A stretch of DNA of 7,607 bases, taken from Bacillota bacterium. Its GTDB lineage: Bacteria > Bacillota > Bacilli > Bacillales > Bacillaceae_J. The stretch is taken from NCBI GenBank assembly GCA_023457235.1, contig JAEWMK010000533.1, positions 1-7,607 on the forward strand, given 5' to 3'. Position numbers and translations under genes: made by a program. This document shows positions 5,736 through 7,607 of the stretch, in pieces (the stretch's first letter is position 1; every line of letters begins with the position of its first letter). The notes beneath the pieces are model-generated. The model had not been told where the DNA came from. It saw only the letters and a program-made list of their open reading frames with translations, and ran no database searches.

Positions 5736-7607
5736 TTGAATGAAAAAGGTTACACTCTCGTAGTTGTTCTATTAGCCTGCATGATGCTTTCATTATTAGG
5801 TGTTACCATTTTAGGTGCTGCTGTGAATAATGTAAAACGAACCGAAATAAGAGAGTTAGATATAGAAGCAGCAACGGATGGGAAAGTTTTGATGAGCGAG
5901 ATATTAGCTAAGTTACAATTAAACTTAGATCCTACCAAAAATACTTTTGCCAAAAATATTAGTGATACCATGCTTAAAAAATCTGATACTCCACCTTCGA
6001 CTTACAATAGTGTCCTTGATAATAATATTATTAAGGAAACTGAGTGTTTTTTTAATACTAAACTTTCTTATAATTGCAGTGCCGCTGATCGCCCAATAAA
6101 TATTATAGAACTAACCGATACAGAGTATAGTGAATATTTAGATATTACAAATATTACTTCGTTTAGAAATAATAACTATACGAGAATTTATAAAATCTCA
6201 ATTACCCAATCTAGTACAGAAACAAATAATCCGATCATTACGAGGGATTTATCACAAAATGTAATCATATCACCAACACCAAGTTTCTTACAATATGCTG
6301 TTGGATCTAATGATCTGATTATTAATGGATCACCTGATATTATTGGGAATGTGTACGCTCCATCCCTAACGTTAAATAGCAAAGCTGAATACAAGGTTGC
6401 TTCGACAGATAAAAAGACTGGAGAATTTTACGGTCCTTCCATTTTCGGTACATTATATACATCTTACGTCGATAATAATCGTACTAGTAATCCTAGTGAT
6501 GAACCTTTCTTTGAAGGAATTTTTGTAGAAAAAGTCTCTGAAGGTTTAAGCGGACGGCCCCTCATACAACCTTTGCAAAATAACTTTGTTGATGTAAATT
6601 TTGATGAAACTTTTGCGATAAAGCGTGCTGAGGCAAATATACCAATAGATCCAGCTTCAGCTTGTCCTAGTGATGATTTTTACAATGCATTGATTAATAC
6701 GGATGGGTTAGTAGAAAATAATCGTTCGGCTACAGGTAGTGACAGTGATCTTGATGACATTTTAGAAGCGGAACTAAAAATCAGAGGAACTAATCCTGCC
6801 GTTGATAGATACAGAAATCCCAAGTTTACGTGTAGCAATAATGTCTATATGATTGAAGAATCAATGCTTGATACTTATCGAGGATACACAGATAAAATCA
6901 TTAATAACACTGATATCCAAAATACTACTAACACCTTATTTTTTACCAATATTGATAAAGATCCCAGTGGTAATCGTATCTTTGATAATACCAAGACCTA
7001 TACCTTAAATGAGGATTTAGTCTTGAAAAATTCATCTAACGAAAAGGGCTGGTTCGTTGTAGATGGTGACCTCATAATTGAAGGAAGAACAGTTTCTCCA
7101 CTTGAGATAAAAGCAAATATACTTGTTAATGGCAATTTAATTATTAAAAGTCCTGATGGGACTAGTCCTTCAAATCCAGCTAAAGTAGCTTTCGATGCAA
7201 CTGTATATGTCAATGGTAGTAGTACCATTGATAATGTAAATATTGAAGGTGCTGATGATAAGCAACTAGTGCTCTTAGGTAAAGGTGATTTAAATATTGT
7301 CCGAATTAATGAGTTTGATGATCCTCTACTAGAGAATAGCTTGGTCACTAAAATTAATACACCGCCAAATTTAAAAGCATTTTTTTATACAGATAATGCA
7401 GCTACCCTATACGGAGTAGGATCGCTGTTTGACATCGAAGGTGGTTTATTTGCACGAAATAAGTTAACAATAAATGCAATTAGACATATTTATAATATTA
7501 AGGATATTTCCGAGGCAGAAACGGCGGCATCCACATCAAACCCTGACAATGAACCGAATTCACGATTCTATGTAGAGTATGATAAAAAAGTGATTACAGA
7601 CCAATTT
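5736..7607 (+). CDS. Large PilX-like prepilin with beta-helix-like regions, partial (C-terminus beyond right edge)
   Basis: 624 codons with no stop before the window ends. The start is TTG 5736, seven nt after a strong GGGAGGG ribosome site; no in-frame ATG precedes the signal. MNEKG then YTLVVVLLACMMLSLLGVTI is a prepilin-like signal (cut after Gly5). Mature position 5 is Val, not Glu, as is common in PilX and GspK type tip subunits. After the helix (to about residue 30) comes a charged stretch, then a head far larger than the usual 150-200 residues of PilX. Residues about 190-215 (NDLIINGSPDIIGNVYAPSL) and about 440-600 (GDLIIEG, NGNLIIKS, VYVNGSS, LVLLGKGDLNI, LFDIEGGLFARNKLTIN) repeat short hydrophobic beta-strands with Asn-Gly turns, as in beta-solenoid folds. 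Cys104/Cys114 and Cys310/Cys366 are possible disulfides. Third in the V-W-X operon; likely a pilus-tip or surface-exposed protein. Adhesive function is inference. Confidence 0.82.
   Translation, partial: MNEKGYTLVVVLLACMMLSLLGVTILGAAVNNVKRTEIRELDIEAATDGKVLMSEILAKLQLNLDPTKNTFAKNISDTMLKKSDTPPSTYNSVLDNNIIKETECFFNTKLSYNCSAADRPINIIELTDTEYSEYLDITNITSFRNNNYTRIYKISITQSSTETNNPIITRDLSQNVIISPTPSFLQYAVGSNDLIINGSPDIIGNVYAPSLTLNSKAEYKVASTDKKTGEFYGPSIFGTLYTSYVDNNRTSNPSDEPFFEGIFVEKVSEGLSGRPLIQPLQNNFVDVNFDETFAIKRAEANIPIDPASACPSDDFYNALINTDGLVENNRSATGSDSDLDDILEAELKIRGTNPAVDRYRNPKFTCSNNVYMIEESMLDTYRGYTDKIINNTDIQNTTNTLFFTNIDKDPSGNRIFDNTKTYTLNEDLVLKNSSNEKGWFVVDGDLIIEGRTVSPLEIKANILVNGNLIIKSPDGTSPSNPAKVAFDATVYVNGSSTIDNVNIEGADDKQLVLLGKGDLNIVRINEFDDPLLENSLVTKINTPPNLKAFFYTDNAATLYGVGSLFDIEGGLFARNKLTINAIRHIYNIKDISEAETAASTSNPDNEPNSRFYVEYDKKVITDQF

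Noticed and set aside
5750..5971. Open frame on minus opposite the start of the PilX-like gene
   Set aside because: Fully covered by a well-supported prepilin coding frame; no ribosome site or family resemblance.
6188..6394. Open frame on minus inside the PilX-like gene
   Set aside because: Antisense shadow with no initiation signals.
6998..7348. 116-codon open frame on minus inside the PilX-like gene
   Set aside because: Longest of the shadows, but the plus frame carries the beta-strand repeats and continues unbroken; no independent support for the minus frame.

Overview
The window looks like a low-GC Gram-positive (Firmicutes) chromosome, most likely a Bacillaceae relative. It is AT-rich, has strong AGGAGG/AGGTGA-type ribosome binding sites with TTG and GTG starts, and its encoded families are at home in Bacillales. 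Genus cannot be set from the sequence. Everything legible points to one function: a surface type IV pilus or pseudopilus and proteins that may help build or regulate it.

Layout: two divergent transcription units leave a 209-bp intergenic region (4192-4400). Leftward (minus strand) run three genes: a 672-residue membrane-anchored, very acidic, repeat-containing protein (2173-4191); a protein with two PRC-barrel domains (1241-2044); and a secreted or membrane-anchored VanW/G5-type protein that runs off the left edge (1-1224). Rightward (plus strand) run three prepilin-type genes in tight succession: a PilV-like minor prepilin (4401-5033), a PilW-like minor prepilin (5017-5721, overlapping the first by 17 bp), and a large PilX-like protein with beta-helix-like repeats (5736 to the right edge, incomplete). 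The V-W-X order matches the minor-pilin operons of Gram-negative type IV pili.

How they may work together (inference): the V/W/X-type minor pilins would form a tip or priming complex of the pilus, with the large PilX-like protein as a candidate tip adhesin or scaffold. The leftward unit supplies one cytoplasm-facing membrane scaffold with a long acidic arm and a helical C-terminal domain, one cytosolic PRC-barrel protein, and one cell-wall-facing VanW-like protein. Together these could span from cytoplasm to wall at the pilus site. No ATPase, platform protein, prepilin peptidase or major pilin is inside the window; they would be expected nearby or elsewhere.

The most notable points are the unrecognised acidic repeat protein, the VanW domain that has lost its conserved GGGVCQ segment, the PilX-like protein with no Glu at mature position 5, and the dyads in both intergenic regions. 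No RNA genes, mobile elements or CRISPR arrays were seen.
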